Of a stretch of 64,000 bases of DNA, positions 17,067-26,633 are shown piece after piece. The stretch lies in NCBI RefSeq assembly GCF_001277295.1, contig NZ_CP011456.1, positions 372,001 through 436,000 on the forward strand, in the 5' to 3' direction. This stretch comes from Anabaena sp. WA102. GTDB taxonomy: Bacteria; Cyanobacteriota; Cyanobacteriia; Cyanobacteriales; Nostocaceae. Under the pieces are notes generated by a model that saw only the letters and a list, made by a program, of their open reading frames with translations, did no database searches and was not told the DNA's origin. Position 1 is the first letter of the stretch; the number at the start of each line of letters is the position of its first letter. Made by a program: the position numbers and the translations under genes.

Positions 17067-19484
17067 TTATTTTTGCTGATGAATGTGTTCTGATAAAATA
17101 TTGTCGGCGATAGGTTTATAAAGGAGATGAAATAAACTTTCCATGTAACGATCTCTAGCTTCGTTATCTTCGGGATAAACGAAGTTCCAAAAACTAAACA
17201 TTTTGGCTAATAACAACAGTTGATTTGTGTGGGAATTCCAGTTATATTTATGGCGAATGCGCTCAATCATCCATTGAGAATTTTCTAGCCAATATTCTGG
17301 ATAATTATGGCATTTTTCTAAGAAATTAGTAATTGTTTTGGCTGTTCCTTCTAGGTCTGTGGGATTGAGATTAAATCCTTTATTGTGATTTTCAATAATT
17401 TCTAATGAACCACCAAATTGAGTTGTAAAAGTTGGTAATCCAGAAATCATTGCTTCTAAAACACTTCTGCTAAAGGATTCATAAAGGGCAAAGTGAATAT
17501 AAATTCCTTGAAAATCGGCAATTACACGATAGGTTTCCGCGATATCGCTTAAAGGAAGACGCATTCCTAACCAGCGAATTTTATGGTGAAGATGATATTG
17601 ATGAATAATCGCGTGAATTTTTTCTATTTCTTGAACTTCTTCTGGGTTTGTTCCTGAATCTGGATGCAGTTTACTGGTTAATAAAATTAGGTTACATTGT
17701 TCTTGTAATTCTTGACTTTTACCGAAACATTCAATTAAACCTGTGAGATTTTTGATTGAGGTAATAGGACTAACAGAAAATATCGGTTTTTTATGAGGAT
17801 GTTCTAATTTACCGAGAATTTGTGGGTGTTCTGTCTGAAAAATCAGATTTTGGATATGTTGACGACGGTGGGATTCTCTATTGGTTGTTTCGTTGTAGGG
17901 AAAAAATATATTTTCACTAACTCCTGGGGGAACCATGTTGAATTTAGGACTAAATAAATCAATGCCATCAATTACATGATATAAGTTGGGCATGGTGAAA
18001 CATTTATAAGATTCATATTGTCCCATTGTATCTGGTGTACCGACAATCTCCTGATAGGACGATGTGATGATAAAGTCTGCGGCATTCATGCTGATTAAAT
18101 CAGCGGTAAATTGGGCAGAAAAATGATATTGTGATTCTAAATCTTGCCAATATAAGTTACTAAATAGAAACTTAGGTTTCTCTAGGGAATGGGCAATATT
18201 ACATTGGGTAACTTTCATTTTTCGGGAGAGAATAAAAGCGACTAAGTTACCATCACTGTAATTACCAATAATTAGATTTGGCTTGCCTTGAAATTGTTTT
18301 AAAAGTTCTGTTTCGGCAGCCAGAGCAAATTTTTCTAAGTAAGGCCAAATTTCAAATTTAGAAATCCAGTTGTTGGTAATTTCTGGTTGAGATTCTACAA
18401 AAGGAACGCGCAAAATCCAAGCATTTTCTGTACCATCAACTTTTTCTAATGGTAAGTTACAAAATGTGCCTTCGCAATTGGGAATCAGTCGGGTTAATAT
18501 AATGATATGGGGTTTAATTCCTAATGTATCTAAACCTGCAAGTTCAATTTCTGCTCGCATTTTGTTTTCTAAACTGCGGGCTTGTTCTAAAACATAAATA
18601 ACCTGTCCTAATGTTTCATCTCTTCCTAAAACATCTTCTTGTGCAACCCAACCATGGATGGAAATGAGGACGACGCGGAAAACTGCACAAATGCGAGAAA
18701 CAAAGGTTTCTAAAATAGCAGCTTCGGGATTATCCATGAGTTTTTCGAGAAGTTCTAAGGTTTCTCTAACTCTGGCTGCATTGTTACCCCAACCTGGTTC
18801 TAAGCCGAGTGATTGGAGATGAAAACCAAATTTTATGTATGGTGTATCGGGGGATAAATGACTAACAAATTCTAAAGCTAGTTTGATTTGTTTGGTTAGT
18901 TGTAATCCTGAATGAATGTGATTACTAATTAATAGGCTGATGCCATTATATTCTAATCTTTGTAGTGATTGAAATAATGCGTCAATCCAATATTCAGGAT
19001 CTGTCAATGATTGATTACAAAAATAATGATTGAGAACGGTTAAACCTTGTCCGATATTTCGAGAATCACTAATTTTTGGTGCTGCTGGGTAAAAGGGATG
19101 AAGATCAATTTCTAAAATGTGGGGTTGGTAACGGTTGACTAAGCGATCGCTCACATCTAATAATGCTTTGGGTGTCATTAAGTCAAACTTGGTCAAATCA
19201 GCGGTTAATAACCATACTTCTTGACTCGCAATTTTTGGTCTAAGGACAAACCAAGTATTTTCACTATCCAGAATTATTTCATGGGTGTACTGAATAAATG
19301 TTCCTAGTGAGGAAGAGTGATAAAAATAAGCAGGTTTTTGGAATTGGTGACAATAATCTGCAAAGGCTTGTAAAATCTCGTTTCTTAGAAAGTAACGTTT
19401 ATGATTATTACCCAATCCTAAGATAAACTCACCTAAAGCATTTTTTTCATCACTGTTAACAATAGTTTGCGCTAATTTATACAT
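17067..19484 (-). CDS. susA: Sucrose synthase
   Basis: This 805-residue GT-B glycosyltransferase reversibly converts sucrose and a nucleoside diphosphate into NDP-glucose and fructose in the cytoplasm. The N-terminal ~250 residues form the regulatory region typical of sucrose synthases. The catalytic half starts near residue ~255; SPITSIKNLTGLIECFGKS and IHFALYESFSRSVLEAMISG carry the E-x7-E nucleotide-sugar binding motif. Length matches cyanobacterial SusA (~805). In Anabaena, SusA cleaves sucrose and supports carbon flow to heterocysts (established for that organism). Its start faces the long repeat-array spacer and the hetP-like gene. Confidence 0.93.
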   Translation of the reverse strand: MYKLAQTIVNSDEKNALGEFILGLGNNHKRYFLRNEILQAFADYCHQFQKPAYFYHSSSLGTFIQYTHEIILDSENTWFVLRPKIASQEVWLLTADLTKFDLMTPKALLDVSDRLVNRYQPHILEIDLHPFYPAAPKISDSRNIGQGLTVLNHYFCNQSLTDPEYWIDALFQSLQRLEYNGISLLISNHIHSGLQLTKQIKLALEFVSHLSPDTPYIKFGFHLQSLGLEPGWGNNAARVRETLELLEKLMDNPEAAILETFVSRICAVFRVVLISIHGWVAQEDVLGRDETLGQVIYVLEQARSLENKMRAEIELAGLDTLGIKPHIIILTRLIPNCEGTFCNLPLEKVDGTENAWILRVPFVESQPEITNNWISKFEIWPYLEKFALAAETELLKQFQGKPNLIIGNYSDGNLVAFILSRKMKVTQCNIAHSLEKPKFLFSNLYWQDLESQYHFSAQFTADLISMNAADFIITSSYQEIVGTPDTMGQYESYKCFTMPNLYHVIDGIDLFSPKFNMVPPGVSENIFFPYNETTNRESHRRQHIQNLIFQTEHPQILGKLEHPHKKPIFSVSPITSIKNLTGLIECFGKSQELQEQCNLILLTSKLHPDSGTNPEEVQEIEKIHAIIHQYHLHHKIRWLGMRLPLSDIAETYRVIADFQGIYIHFALYESFSRSVLEAMISGLPTFTTQFGGSLEIIENHNKGFNLNPTDLEGTAKTITNFLEKCHNYPEYWLENSQWMIERIRHKYNWNSHTNQLLLLAKMFSFWNFVYPEDNEARDRYMESLFHLLYKPIADNILSEHIHQQK

Positions 19485-19657
19485 TTTATATTACCAAACT
19501 CTAGCGAAAGTCAGAATTATTGATATGCTGTGCCAAGTTAATCGTAAATAAGTTACTCAATCATTTACTTCTAACTAAAGGATGAACCCTAAAATCATCT
19601 TATAGATAGAGAAATATCTATTCGCTACAGCATAGTTCTGAAGTATATTAATTACCA

Positions 19658-20206
19658 TTTTGTAAATCTTACTTGTGACACTTCTTTAAGAGTCCATTAA
19701 AATAAGAATTAAATATTACATATACAAATATTACTCAATTCAGCAAAACATGAATACTCATATCCTCAACGAATTTTGTAGGTTGAGTATGTCGTGATGA
19801 GGTGTAACTAATCTAGCCAAAAAATTGAAAATGAATTTGTGACCTTATGCCAGATTTAATTTTGTAAATATCCCTTGTGCCACTATTTGAATAGTCATAC
19901 ACGCTAAATCAATTTTGATTTAATGCTTTGTAAACACTGCTTGTGACAGTATTCAGATAGTCATGCAACACTGAAGTACATTTTACCTACAGTTTTGTAA
20001 ATACCCCTTGTGACAGTATTTAAATAGTCATTTAATTCGTAATTTGTAACCGATATTTTCTGTAGTATTTATATAAACAAAGTGCCAATTTGGCTCACTA
20101 GTTACGGGAAACATAGTATTCTGCATATAATAGTGTCACAAGGAGTATTTACAAAACCATAGACAGGAAATATCTCAATGTTGTATGACTATTTAAATAG
20201 TGTCAT
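19658..20206. repeat. Array of 39-bp dyad-containing repeats between susA and hetP-like gene
   Basis: Direct copies lie at 19658-19697, 19860-19898, 19926-19964 and 19993-20031. Each begins TTTTGTAAAYA, contains CTTGTGACA and ends TATTTAAATAGTCAT (or variants), so each holds an AT-rich dyad flanked by TGAC/GTCA. Copies 2-4 repeat with a 66-67 bp period, about six helical turns; copy 1 is 202 bp (3 x 67) before copy 2. Inverted relatives lie at 20130-20156 and 20185-20206. This lies in the 1.28-kb spacer between divergent susA and the hetP-like gene. It may be a multi-site regulatory region; no function is proven. Confidence 0.7.
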
Positions 20207-20645
20207 AATACGAATATCTGTATTTCCTATTTTTTACCAAATAACCAACCTGGGCATACAATGCTAGAAATTTACCTGTATTTTTACTAACACAAGGGTA
20301 ATGTGTTCAGTGATTTTTTCAATTTATACACTCAAAAATTACAGGATTTAATCTATTTAGATTACAAATTGCCAATGAGATATCACTAATTGAATGGATA
20401 GCACTGCTCACTAAACCTCACAGAAAATTAATAAAATTCTCCTATAACCACAAATAACATTGATATTTAATCGGTAAGTTATCGCTATACTCGAATTTAG
20501 ATATCGAAGTTATTCACCAAGAGAATTAAATCCTGTGCATATCATCTGTATATATTGCTGTGATTGCCCAAATATCCCCTTGATTTCTCCCTATTATTCG
20601 GAATTTAGGAGATCAAAAGTCAGGACTTAAAAGGCTTGTCAAATC

Positions 20646-20660
20646 AGGAGTAGAACTCCT
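20646..20660 (+). promoter_or_regulatory. Candidate HetR-like operator palindrome upstream of hetP-like gene
   Basis: AGGAGT-AGA-ACTCCT is a perfect palindrome with a 3-bp centre, 107 bp before the hetP-like ATG. The known HetR site upstream of Anabaena hetP is GAGGGGTCTAACCCCTC (7-bp arms, 3-bp centre). Spacing and several arm bases agree, but the central GGG/CCC differs. Assignment is inference. Confidence 0.4.
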
Positions 20661-20766
20661 AAACTTGACTATAAAAGTCTGATTAGTTTGGACTAAAAAG
20701 ATTGTCTGTTCTGAATATTTACGAATTATTAACTTTCAATCCTACAAGATTAGATCAGGGTTAGTT

Positions 20767-21003
20767 ATGAACTATCAAGCTTCTTCTGCTCAGAACGATT
20801 TTCATAGTGCCATCACTCCCGAACAGTTCAATCATATCATTGAAGCTATTGCTGATGGACGGTATTCTTGGGCTTGTGTGCTGATTTTACGTTGTATTGA
20901 TTACAATCCAATTCACTATATCCCTCAACGGACTTACAGCCGATTAATTAAAGAAAACCGTCAAGGTTCTGGAACAGCTAGTAAACCAAAAGCAGATATT
21001 TGA
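20767..21003 (+). CDS. HetP-family heterocyst-commitment-like protein
   Basis: This 78-residue protein matches the conserved core of HetP-family proteins: ITPEQFNHIIEAIADGRYSWACVLILR followed by YNPIHYIPQRTYSRLIKENR. HetP and its small paralogues control timing and commitment of heterocyst differentiation in Anabaena. This copy is short: it has the core (residues ~16-66) and only a brief tail, like the small paralogues rather than full-length HetP (~160 residues). It stands alone between a 1.28-kb repeat-rich spacer and nifJ. The presence of this gene is the strongest sign that the host forms heterocysts. The paralogue identity cannot be fixed by eye. Confidence 0.8.
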   Translation: MNYQASSAQNDFHSAITPEQFNHIIEAIADGRYSWACVLILRCIDYNPIHYIPQRTYSRLIKENRQGSGTASKPKADI

Positions 21004-21049
21004 GTCTTTTGTGAATAGTCATATTTACAAAGATTCATGTCAATTACTA

Positions 21050-21202
21050 AGAGGATGTTTGAAAAGTATCAGAATTAATCGAGATCCCCCCAACCCCCCT
21101 TACAAAGGGGGGCTAAATTCCTCAAAGTCCCCCTTTTTAAGGGGGATTTAGGGGGATCTGCGGGTGTCAGATCCCACACGAAAAAGTTTTCAAACAACCT
21201 CT
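21050..21202. repeat. MITE-like element, family D (TIR AGAGGWTGTTTGAAAA)
   Basis: The 153-bp element begins AGAGGATGTTTGAAAAGT and ends AGTTTTCAAACAACCTCT, an imperfect terminal inverted repeat. Its interior has GGGGG/CCCCC stems (CCCCCCTTACAAAGGGGGG). Partial ends of the same family occur at ~1044-1063 and ~31450-31468. Confidence 0.75.
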
Positions 21203-21252
21203 AAGCCAAAAGGTAGAGTAACTCAGCAGAAAGTTATTCCCTAAAACTAATA

Positions 21253-21363
21253 AGAGACTTCCAAGAAATAAATTATCCTAAGAAACGAACCACAGAGGCA
21301 CAGAGTACACAGAGAAAGAATTTCTGCATCAGTTTTGGGACATTTTTTTATTTGGAAGTCTCT
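21253..21363. repeat. MITE-like element, family B, copy 1
   Basis: The 111-bp element begins AGAGACTTCCAAGAAATAAA and ends TTTATTTGGAAGTCTCT. Its interior has the CACAGAGGCACAGAG motif. Other copies: 31469-31606, 39111-39243, 59696-59806. There is no coding capacity. Confidence 0.8.
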
Positions 21364-21445
21364 AATTTGGGATTTTGTTCCTATCTAGCCCCATGCTACA
21401 TTTAGTATGGGGAGGTTTTTTACGAACTATCCTATAATTATTATT

Positions 21446-21559
21446 GGGGTTGCTGAATTGAGGTATGAAATTCCCAAATTGAACCTTTAAAACTCAAACC
21501 TCAGTGCGTCTTTGCGCCTTTGCGTGAGACTGAAATTCATACCCTTAATCAGCAACGCC
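21446..21559. repeat. MITE-like element, family C, copy 1
   Basis: The element begins GGGGTTGCTGAATTGAGGTA and ends CTTAATCAGCAACGCC, an inverted repeat of GGCGTTGCTGA. Its interior has TGCGTCTTTGCGCCTTTGCG. Copies: 49784-49895 and 50850-50982. Confidence 0.75.
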
Positions 21560-21574
21560 TAATTATTGAATGAT

Positions 21575-21690
21575 CTACAGCAGATTACAGATTAATGAGG
21601 TAGAGGATTTAAGTTCAAAGCCAGACAGCAAGCTAGTTTTACTCCTGAATCCTGACTGGGCGCAGGCCCTGCGCCCCTACCTCCTGACTG
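21575..21690. repeat. Dispersed repeat ending in GGGCGCAGGCCCTGCGCCC palindrome
   Basis: The segment with AGATTAATGAGGTA and AAAGCCAGACAGCAAG recurs inverted at ~50385-50445. It continues into the palindrome at ~21659-21677, which recurs at ~26648, ~28215 and ~50583. It extends the nifJ frame upstream of its true start, which shows that the upstream codons are repeat and not gene. Confidence 0.75.
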
Positions 21691-21728
21691 TATGTTTTGG
21701 TAGTTATTTAAGGTTAAGGAATATAAAA

Positions 21729-24700
21729 ATGAAAACCTTTGCAACTATAGATGGTAATGAAGCTGTGGCTAAAGTCGTTTACCAATTAAACGAAGTTATT
21801 GCCATTTACCCGATTACACCATCTTCACCGATGGCGGAATGGTCTGATACTTGGATGAGTGAGGGAAAACCGAACATCTGGGGAACTGTTCCTGCGGTGG
21901 TACAGTTGCAGAGTGAAGGGGGGGTTGCGGGTGCTGTACATGGGGCTTTACAAACGGGTTCACTGACAACCACATTTACAGCATCTCAGGGGTTAATGTT
22001 GATGCTACCAAATATGTACAAAATTGCCGGTGAACTTACACCTACAGTATTTCATATTGCGGCGCGATCGCTTGCAGCCCAGGCTTTATCCATTTTTGGA
22101 GATCATAGTGATGTCATGGCTGCAAGAACTACTGGTTTTGCCATGTTGTGTGCTGCTTCTGTGCAAGAAGCCCATGATTTTGCCCTAATTTCCACAAAAG
22201 CAACTTTATTATCTCGTATTCCTTACTTACACTTTTTTGATGGGTTTCGCACTTCCCACGAAGTCAATAAAATAGAAATATTAACAACTGAAGACTTACA
22301 AAAATTTATTCCTTTAGACTTAGTAATTGCCCATCGTTCACGGGCTTTAACACCTGATAACCCGGTATTACGAGGAACGGCGCAAAACCCTGATGTTTAT
22401 TTTCAAGCTAGAGAAACAGTAAACTCTTTTTATCTCGCTTGTCCAGATATTACTCAACAGGTAATGGATGAATTTGCCGCAATGACGGGTAGACAATATC
22501 AACTATTTGATTATCATGGACATTTAGAAGCAGAAAAAATAATTATTCTCATGGGTTCTGGTTGCGAAACAGTTCATGAAACCGTAGATTATCTCAATCA
22601 ACAAGGTGAAAAAGTGGGAATTATCAAAGTTAGATTATATCGTCCCTTTGACACCCAAAGATTTATTAATTCTCTGCCCAAAACAACCCGAATAATTGCC
22701 GTTTTAGATAGAACAAAAGAACCAGGGGCAATTGGTGAACCTTTATATATAGATGTAGTTACAGCTTTGGCAGAAAACCAACTTCACAAAATTAAAGTTG
22801 TGGGAGGTAGATATGGTTTATCATCTAAAGAATTTACACCAGCAATGGTAAAAGCGGTATTTGATAATTTAGATGTGGAGAAACCAAAAAATCATTTTAC
22901 TGTGGGGATTAATGATGATGTTACTCATAACAGTTTAACATATAATCCCGAATTTAATATAGAAGCCGACAATATAGTTAGGGCAATTTTCTACGGTTTG
23001 GGTGCAGATGGTACAGTAGGGGCAAATAAAAATTCTATCAAAATCATTGGAGAAGAAACAGATAATTTTGCCCAAGGTTATTTTGTTTATGATTCTAAAA
23101 AATCTGGTTCAGTTACCGTCTCTCATTTGCGTTTTGGTTTTCAACCAATTCATTCTACTTATTTAATTACTAAAGCTAATTTTGTCGCTTGTCATCAATG
23201 GGACTTTGTAGAAAAATTTCCCATATTGAAAGATATTATTCCTGGTGGCACTTTTTTACTAAATTCACATTATCATAAAGATGAAATTTGGAATAAATTA
23301 CCTGCTGCAATGCAAACAGAGATAATTAACAAAAATATCAAATTCTATGTCATTAATGCCTACAAAGTCGCCCGTGAAGCGGGAATGGGTGGACATATTA
23401 ACACCGTTATGCAGGTTTGTTTCTTTGCCATTTCCGGTGTTTTACCAAGAGAAGAAGCTATAGATCAAATTAAAAAATCTATTCGTAAAACCTACGGTAA
23501 AAAAGGTGAAGAACTTGTACAAATGAATATCCAAGCAGTTGATAAAACCTTGGAAAATCTCTATGAAATTAGGGAACGGGGAACGGGGAACAGAGAAAAG
23601 GAAAATATAAGAATGTCCTCAATTCCCGATACTGCCCCTGCATTTGTCCGCAATATATTAGGGAAAATGATAGTCCGTGAAGGTGATGATTTACCTGTGA
23701 GTGCATTACCTGTAGATGGTACATATCCCACAGGAACATCTAAATGGGAAAAACGCAATATTGCTGAAGAAATTCCGGTTTGGGATGCTGACGTTTGTAT
23801 TCAATGTGGTAAATGTGTGATGGTGTGTCCCCATAGTGTCATTCGCGCTAAAGTATATGCACCAGAAGAATTAGAAAATGCCCCAACAACTTTTAAAAGT
23901 GTCAATGCAAAAGAACATGATTGGCATGATTTAAAATTTACCATTCAAGTAGCAGCAGAAGATTGTACAGGTTGCGGTATTTGTGTTGATGTTTGTCCCG
24001 CCAAAAATAAAGCCGAACCGCGCAAAAAAGCCATTAATATGGCAGCACAAAAACCATTGCGAGAACAAGAACGAGAAAATTGGGATTTCTTCTTAAATCT
24101 CCCTAACCCAGATAGACGGAATTTAAAGTTAAATCATATTAATCAACAACAGATGCAAGAACCATTATTTGAGTTTTCTGGTGCTTGTGCTGGATGTGGA
24201 GAAACACCTTATATTAAACTTGTAACACAATTATTTGGCGATCGCATGATCGTTGCCAACGCCACCGGTTGTTCCTCTATCTATGGTGGTAACTTACCCA
24301 CCACACCTTGGACAAAAAACGCCGCAGGTAGGGGTCCAGCATGGTCTAACAGTCTATTTGAAGATAACGCCGAATTTGGCTTAGGTTTCCGGGTTTCCAT
24401 AGACAAACAAGCCGAATTTGCCGCTTATTTACTCCAACAACTTGCACCCCACATAGGTGAAACCTTAGTCTCAGAAATCCTCAACACTGAACAAAAAGAC
24501 GAATCCGATATTTACTCTCAACGAGAACGAATTGCTATTCTCAAAGGAAAATTAAAAGAAATTATCACCGCAGATGAACACAGATTAACGCAGATGAAAG
24601 AGGATTCTATCAGCGTTTATCTGCGTTTATCTGCGTTCAAAAATCTTCAATCCCTCGTTGATTATTTAGTGAAAAAAAGCGTTTGGATCATTGGTGGTGA

Positions 24701-25325
24701 CGGTTGGGCTTATGATATTGGTTATGGTGGATTAGATCATGTAATCGCTAGTGGACGCAACGTTAATATTCTCGTCTTAGACACAGAAGTTTACTCTAAT
24801 ACTGGCGGTCAAATGTCCAAATCTACCCCTAAAGGTGCAGTGGCAAAATTCGCAGCAGGTGGTAAACCTACAACCAAGAAAGACTTAGGTTTAATCGCTA
24901 TGACCTACGGTAATGTTTATGTTGCTAGTGTAGCAATGGGCGCAAAAGATGAACAAACCCTGAAAACTTTCTTAGAAGCCGAAGCTTACGAAGGTCCATC
25001 ATTAATTATTGCCTACAGTCATTGTATTGCTCACGGTATCAACATGAGTACAGCCATGCGAAATCAAAAAGCTGCTGTAGACTCTGGACGCTGGTTATTA
25101 TATCGCTATCACCCCGACCGCATTAAACAGGGAGAAAACCCCTTACAACTCGATTCTCGCACCCCTCACATACCAATAGAAAATTCCATGTACATGGAAA
25201 ACCGTTTCAAAATGTTAACTAAAATTAACTCAGAAACAGCAAAAGAACTCCTCAAAGAAGCCCAACTCGATGTTAACACCCGTTGGCAAATGTACCAATA
25301 TTTAGCCGCCAGGAAATTACAATAA
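21729..25325 (+). CDS. nifJ: Pyruvate:ferredoxin (flavodoxin) oxidoreductase
   Basis: This 1198-residue single-chain PFOR oxidises pyruvate and CoA to acetyl-CoA and CO2, reducing ferredoxin or flavodoxin; in diazotrophs it can feed electrons to nitrogenase. Domain I starts MKTFATIDGNEAVAKVVY with the YPITPSSPMAEW pyruvate/TPP site. Two 4Fe-4S motifs are CIQCGKCVMVCP and CTGCGICVDVCP. A CAGCGETPY cysteine pair and the TPP motif GDGWAYDIGYGG are C-terminal. The ATG at 21729 is chosen because upstream codons are a dispersed repeat. Two in-frame repeat-derived insertions are present: ~614-630 (RERGTGNREKEN) and ~948-970 (ADEHRLTQMKEDSISVYLR). Both are in linkers and do not break motifs. Confidence 0.95.
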   Translation: MKTFATIDGNEAVAKVVYQLNEVIAIYPITPSSPMAEWSDTWMSEGKPNIWGTVPAVVQLQSEGGVAGAVHGALQTGSLTTTFTASQGLMLMLPNMYKIAGELTPTVFHIAARSLAAQALSIFGDHSDVMAARTTGFAMLCAASVQEAHDFALISTKATLLSRIPYLHFFDGFRTSHEVNKIEILTTEDLQKFIPLDLVIAHRSRALTPDNPVLRGTAQNPDVYFQARETVNSFYLACPDITQQVMDEFAAMTGRQYQLFDYHGHLEAEKIIILMGSGCETVHETVDYLNQQGEKVGIIKVRLYRPFDTQRFINSLPKTTRIIAVLDRTKEPGAIGEPLYIDVVTALAENQLHKIKVVGGRYGLSSKEFTPAMVKAVFDNLDVEKPKNHFTVGINDDVTHNSLTYNPEFNIEADNIVRAIFYGLGADGTVGANKNSIKIIGEETDNFAQGYFVYDSKKSGSVTVSHLRFGFQPIHSTYLITKANFVACHQWDFVEKFPILKDIIPGGTFLLNSHYHKDEIWNKLPAAMQTEIINKNIKFYVINAYKVAREAGMGGHINTVMQVCFFAISGVLPREEAIDQIKKSIRKTYGKKGEELVQMNIQAVDKTLENLYEIRERGTGNREKENIRMSSIPDTAPAFVRNILGKMIVREGDDLPVSALPVDGTYPTGTSKWEKRNIAEEIPVWDADVCIQCGKCVMVCPHSVIRAKVYAPEELENAPTTFKSVNAKEHDWHDLKFTIQVAAEDCTGCGICVDVCPAKNKAEPRKKAINMAAQKPLREQERENWDFFLNLPNPDRRNLKLNHINQQQMQEPLFEFSGACAGCGETPYIKLVTQLFGDRMIVANATGCSSIYGGNLPTTPWTKNAAGRGPAWSNSLFEDNAEFGLGFRVSIDKQAEFAAYLLQQLAPHIGETLVSEILNTEQKDESDIYSQRERIAILKGKLKEIITADEHRLTQMKEDSISVYLRLSAFKNLQSLVDYLVKKSVWIIGGDGWAYDIGYGGLDHVIASGRNVNILVLDTEVYSNTGGQMSKSTPKGAVAKFAAGGKPTTKKDLGLIAMTYGNVYVASVAMGAKDEQTLKTFLEAEAYEGPSLIIAYSHCIAHGINMSTAMRNQKAAVDSGRWLLYRYHPDRIKQGENPLQLDSRTPHIPIENSMYMENRFKMLTKINSETAKELLKEAQLDVNTRWQMYQYLAARKLQ

Positions 25326-25420
25326 AGCTAAATTACGAGTCATACCGTTTCTTTGTGAAAATGCGCCAAATTTTTTGAGATTTTCTGTCTCTGTGTCCTC
25401 TGTGCCTCTGTGGTTCATTT

Positions 25421-25548
25421 AAGTAGGTGAACACAATAAAACCAAACTGTGTAAAGAAACGTAAAATCGCCCAAACCCTCTTCACTCTTGCCTCTTGCCT
25501 CTTGCCTTTTGCCTTGCCATAACGACAATTTTCAACGCCAACCTACTT
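25421..25548. repeat. MITE-like element, family A, copy 1
   Basis: The 128-bp element begins AAGTAGGTGAACACAATAAA and ends GCCAACCTACTT. Its interior carries CTTGCCT heptamers. The copy at 43420-43540 is the same element inverted; partial copies occur at 36501-36532 and 54721-54765. Confidence 0.85.
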
Positions 25549-25612
25549 ATCTTAATTGAATTAATATCAGGAGTCAGGAGACAGAAAGAAAAAATTACCC
25601 ATTACCAAATTT

Positions 25613-26632
25613 ATGAACTTAACTACCACATATTTAGGTTTAGAATTAAAATCTCCCCTAATTCCCTCCGCGTCTCCACTTTCCGAAGACATTGATAATA
25701 TTAAATTAATGGAAGATGCAGGTGCAGGTGCTGTTGTTATGCACTCGCTATTTGAAGAACAATTAAACTTAGAAAAGTCCGCACTTTATCATCATTTAAG
25801 CCATGGTACAGAAAGTTTTGCAGAAGCCTTAACCTATTTCCCAAATATTGCTAAATTCCGAGTCGGACCAGAAGAATATTTAGACCATATTCGCAAAGCT
25901 AAAGAAAAGGTGGATATTCCCATTATTGCTAGTTTGAATGGTTCTTCAGTCGGTGGTTGGACTAAATATGGTAAACTCATGCAAGAAGCAGGAGCATCAG
26001 CACTAGAATTAAATATTTACTATGTTCCCACTAACCCAGATTTAAGTAGTCATGATATCGAGCAAAATTATCTTGATATTCTCACATCTGTTAAAGCCGC
26101 CGTTACTATTCCTGTAGCCGTAAAACTCAGTCCTTACTTTACTAATACTGCGAATATTGCTAAACGTTTAGATCATGCCGGGGCTGATGGATTAGTATTA
26201 TTTAATCGGTTTTATCAACCAGATATTAATTTAGAAAATTTAGAAGTCGAACCTCATGTACTTTTAAGTACCCCCCAAGCCATGCGTTTACCCCTGCGCT
26301 GGATAGCCATTCTCTATGGTCATATTCAGGGTAGTTTGGCTGCAACTAGCGGTATTCACAATGCCCATGATGTGATCAAAATGTTAATGGTGGGAGCAAA
26401 TATAACTATGTTGTGTTCTGTATTATTACGAGAGGGAATTAACCATATTCAGTGTTTAGAAAAAGACCTACGGGAATGGATGAAAACCCATGAATATGAA
26501 TCTGTAAAGCAAATGCAAGGTACTATGAGCCAGTTAAAATGTCCTAATCCTAGTGCTTTTGAACGCGCTCAATATATGAAGGCTTTGCAAACCTATAACC
26601 CGGATTCGGGTAGAGTTTATACACCATCTTAG
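25613..26632 (+). CDS. Dihydroorotate dehydrogenase-like (PyrD-like) protein
   Basis: This 339-residue TIM-barrel flavoprotein-like sequence resembles class 1 dihydroorotate dehydrogenase. Seen: LTTTYLGLELKSPLIPSASPLSE, IPIIASLNGSSVGGW, LELNIYYVP and IPVAVKLSPYFTNTANIAKRLDHAGADGLVLFNRF, with the barrel ending IHNAHDVIKMLMVGANITMLCSVLL. In many cyanobacteria such a gene follows nifJ, and it is commonly annotated as dihydroorotate dehydrogenase-like with unproven activity. The typical ~310-residue length is slightly exceeded by the C-terminal helix. Redox partnership with NifJ is an inference from neighbourhood. Confidence 0.85.
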   Translation: MNLTTTYLGLELKSPLIPSASPLSEDIDNIKLMEDAGAGAVVMHSLFEEQLNLEKSALYHHLSHGTESFAEALTYFPNIAKFRVGPEEYLDHIRKAKEKVDIPIIASLNGSSVGGWTKYGKLMQEAGASALELNIYYVPTNPDLSSHDIEQNYLDILTSVKAAVTIPVAVKLSPYFTNTANIAKRLDHAGADGLVLFNRFYQPDINLENLEVEPHVLLSTPQAMRLPLRWIAILYGHIQGSLAATSGIHNAHDVIKMLMVGANITMLCSVLLREGINHIQCLEKDLREWMKTHEYESVKQMQGTMSQLKCPNPSAFERAQYMKALQTYNPDSGRVYTPS

Positions 26633-26633
26633 T

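Noticed and set aside
19860..20031. Three repeats of 39 bp with ~28-bp spacers looked like a CRISPR
   Set aside because: Repeats differ at many positions, later copies are inverted, and there are no cas genes; a regulatory or degenerate repeat array fits better.
21570..21728. 53-codon upstream extension of NifJ
   Set aside because: The codons are a dispersed repeat found inverted at ~50385; NifJ proteins begin MKTFATIDGNEA.
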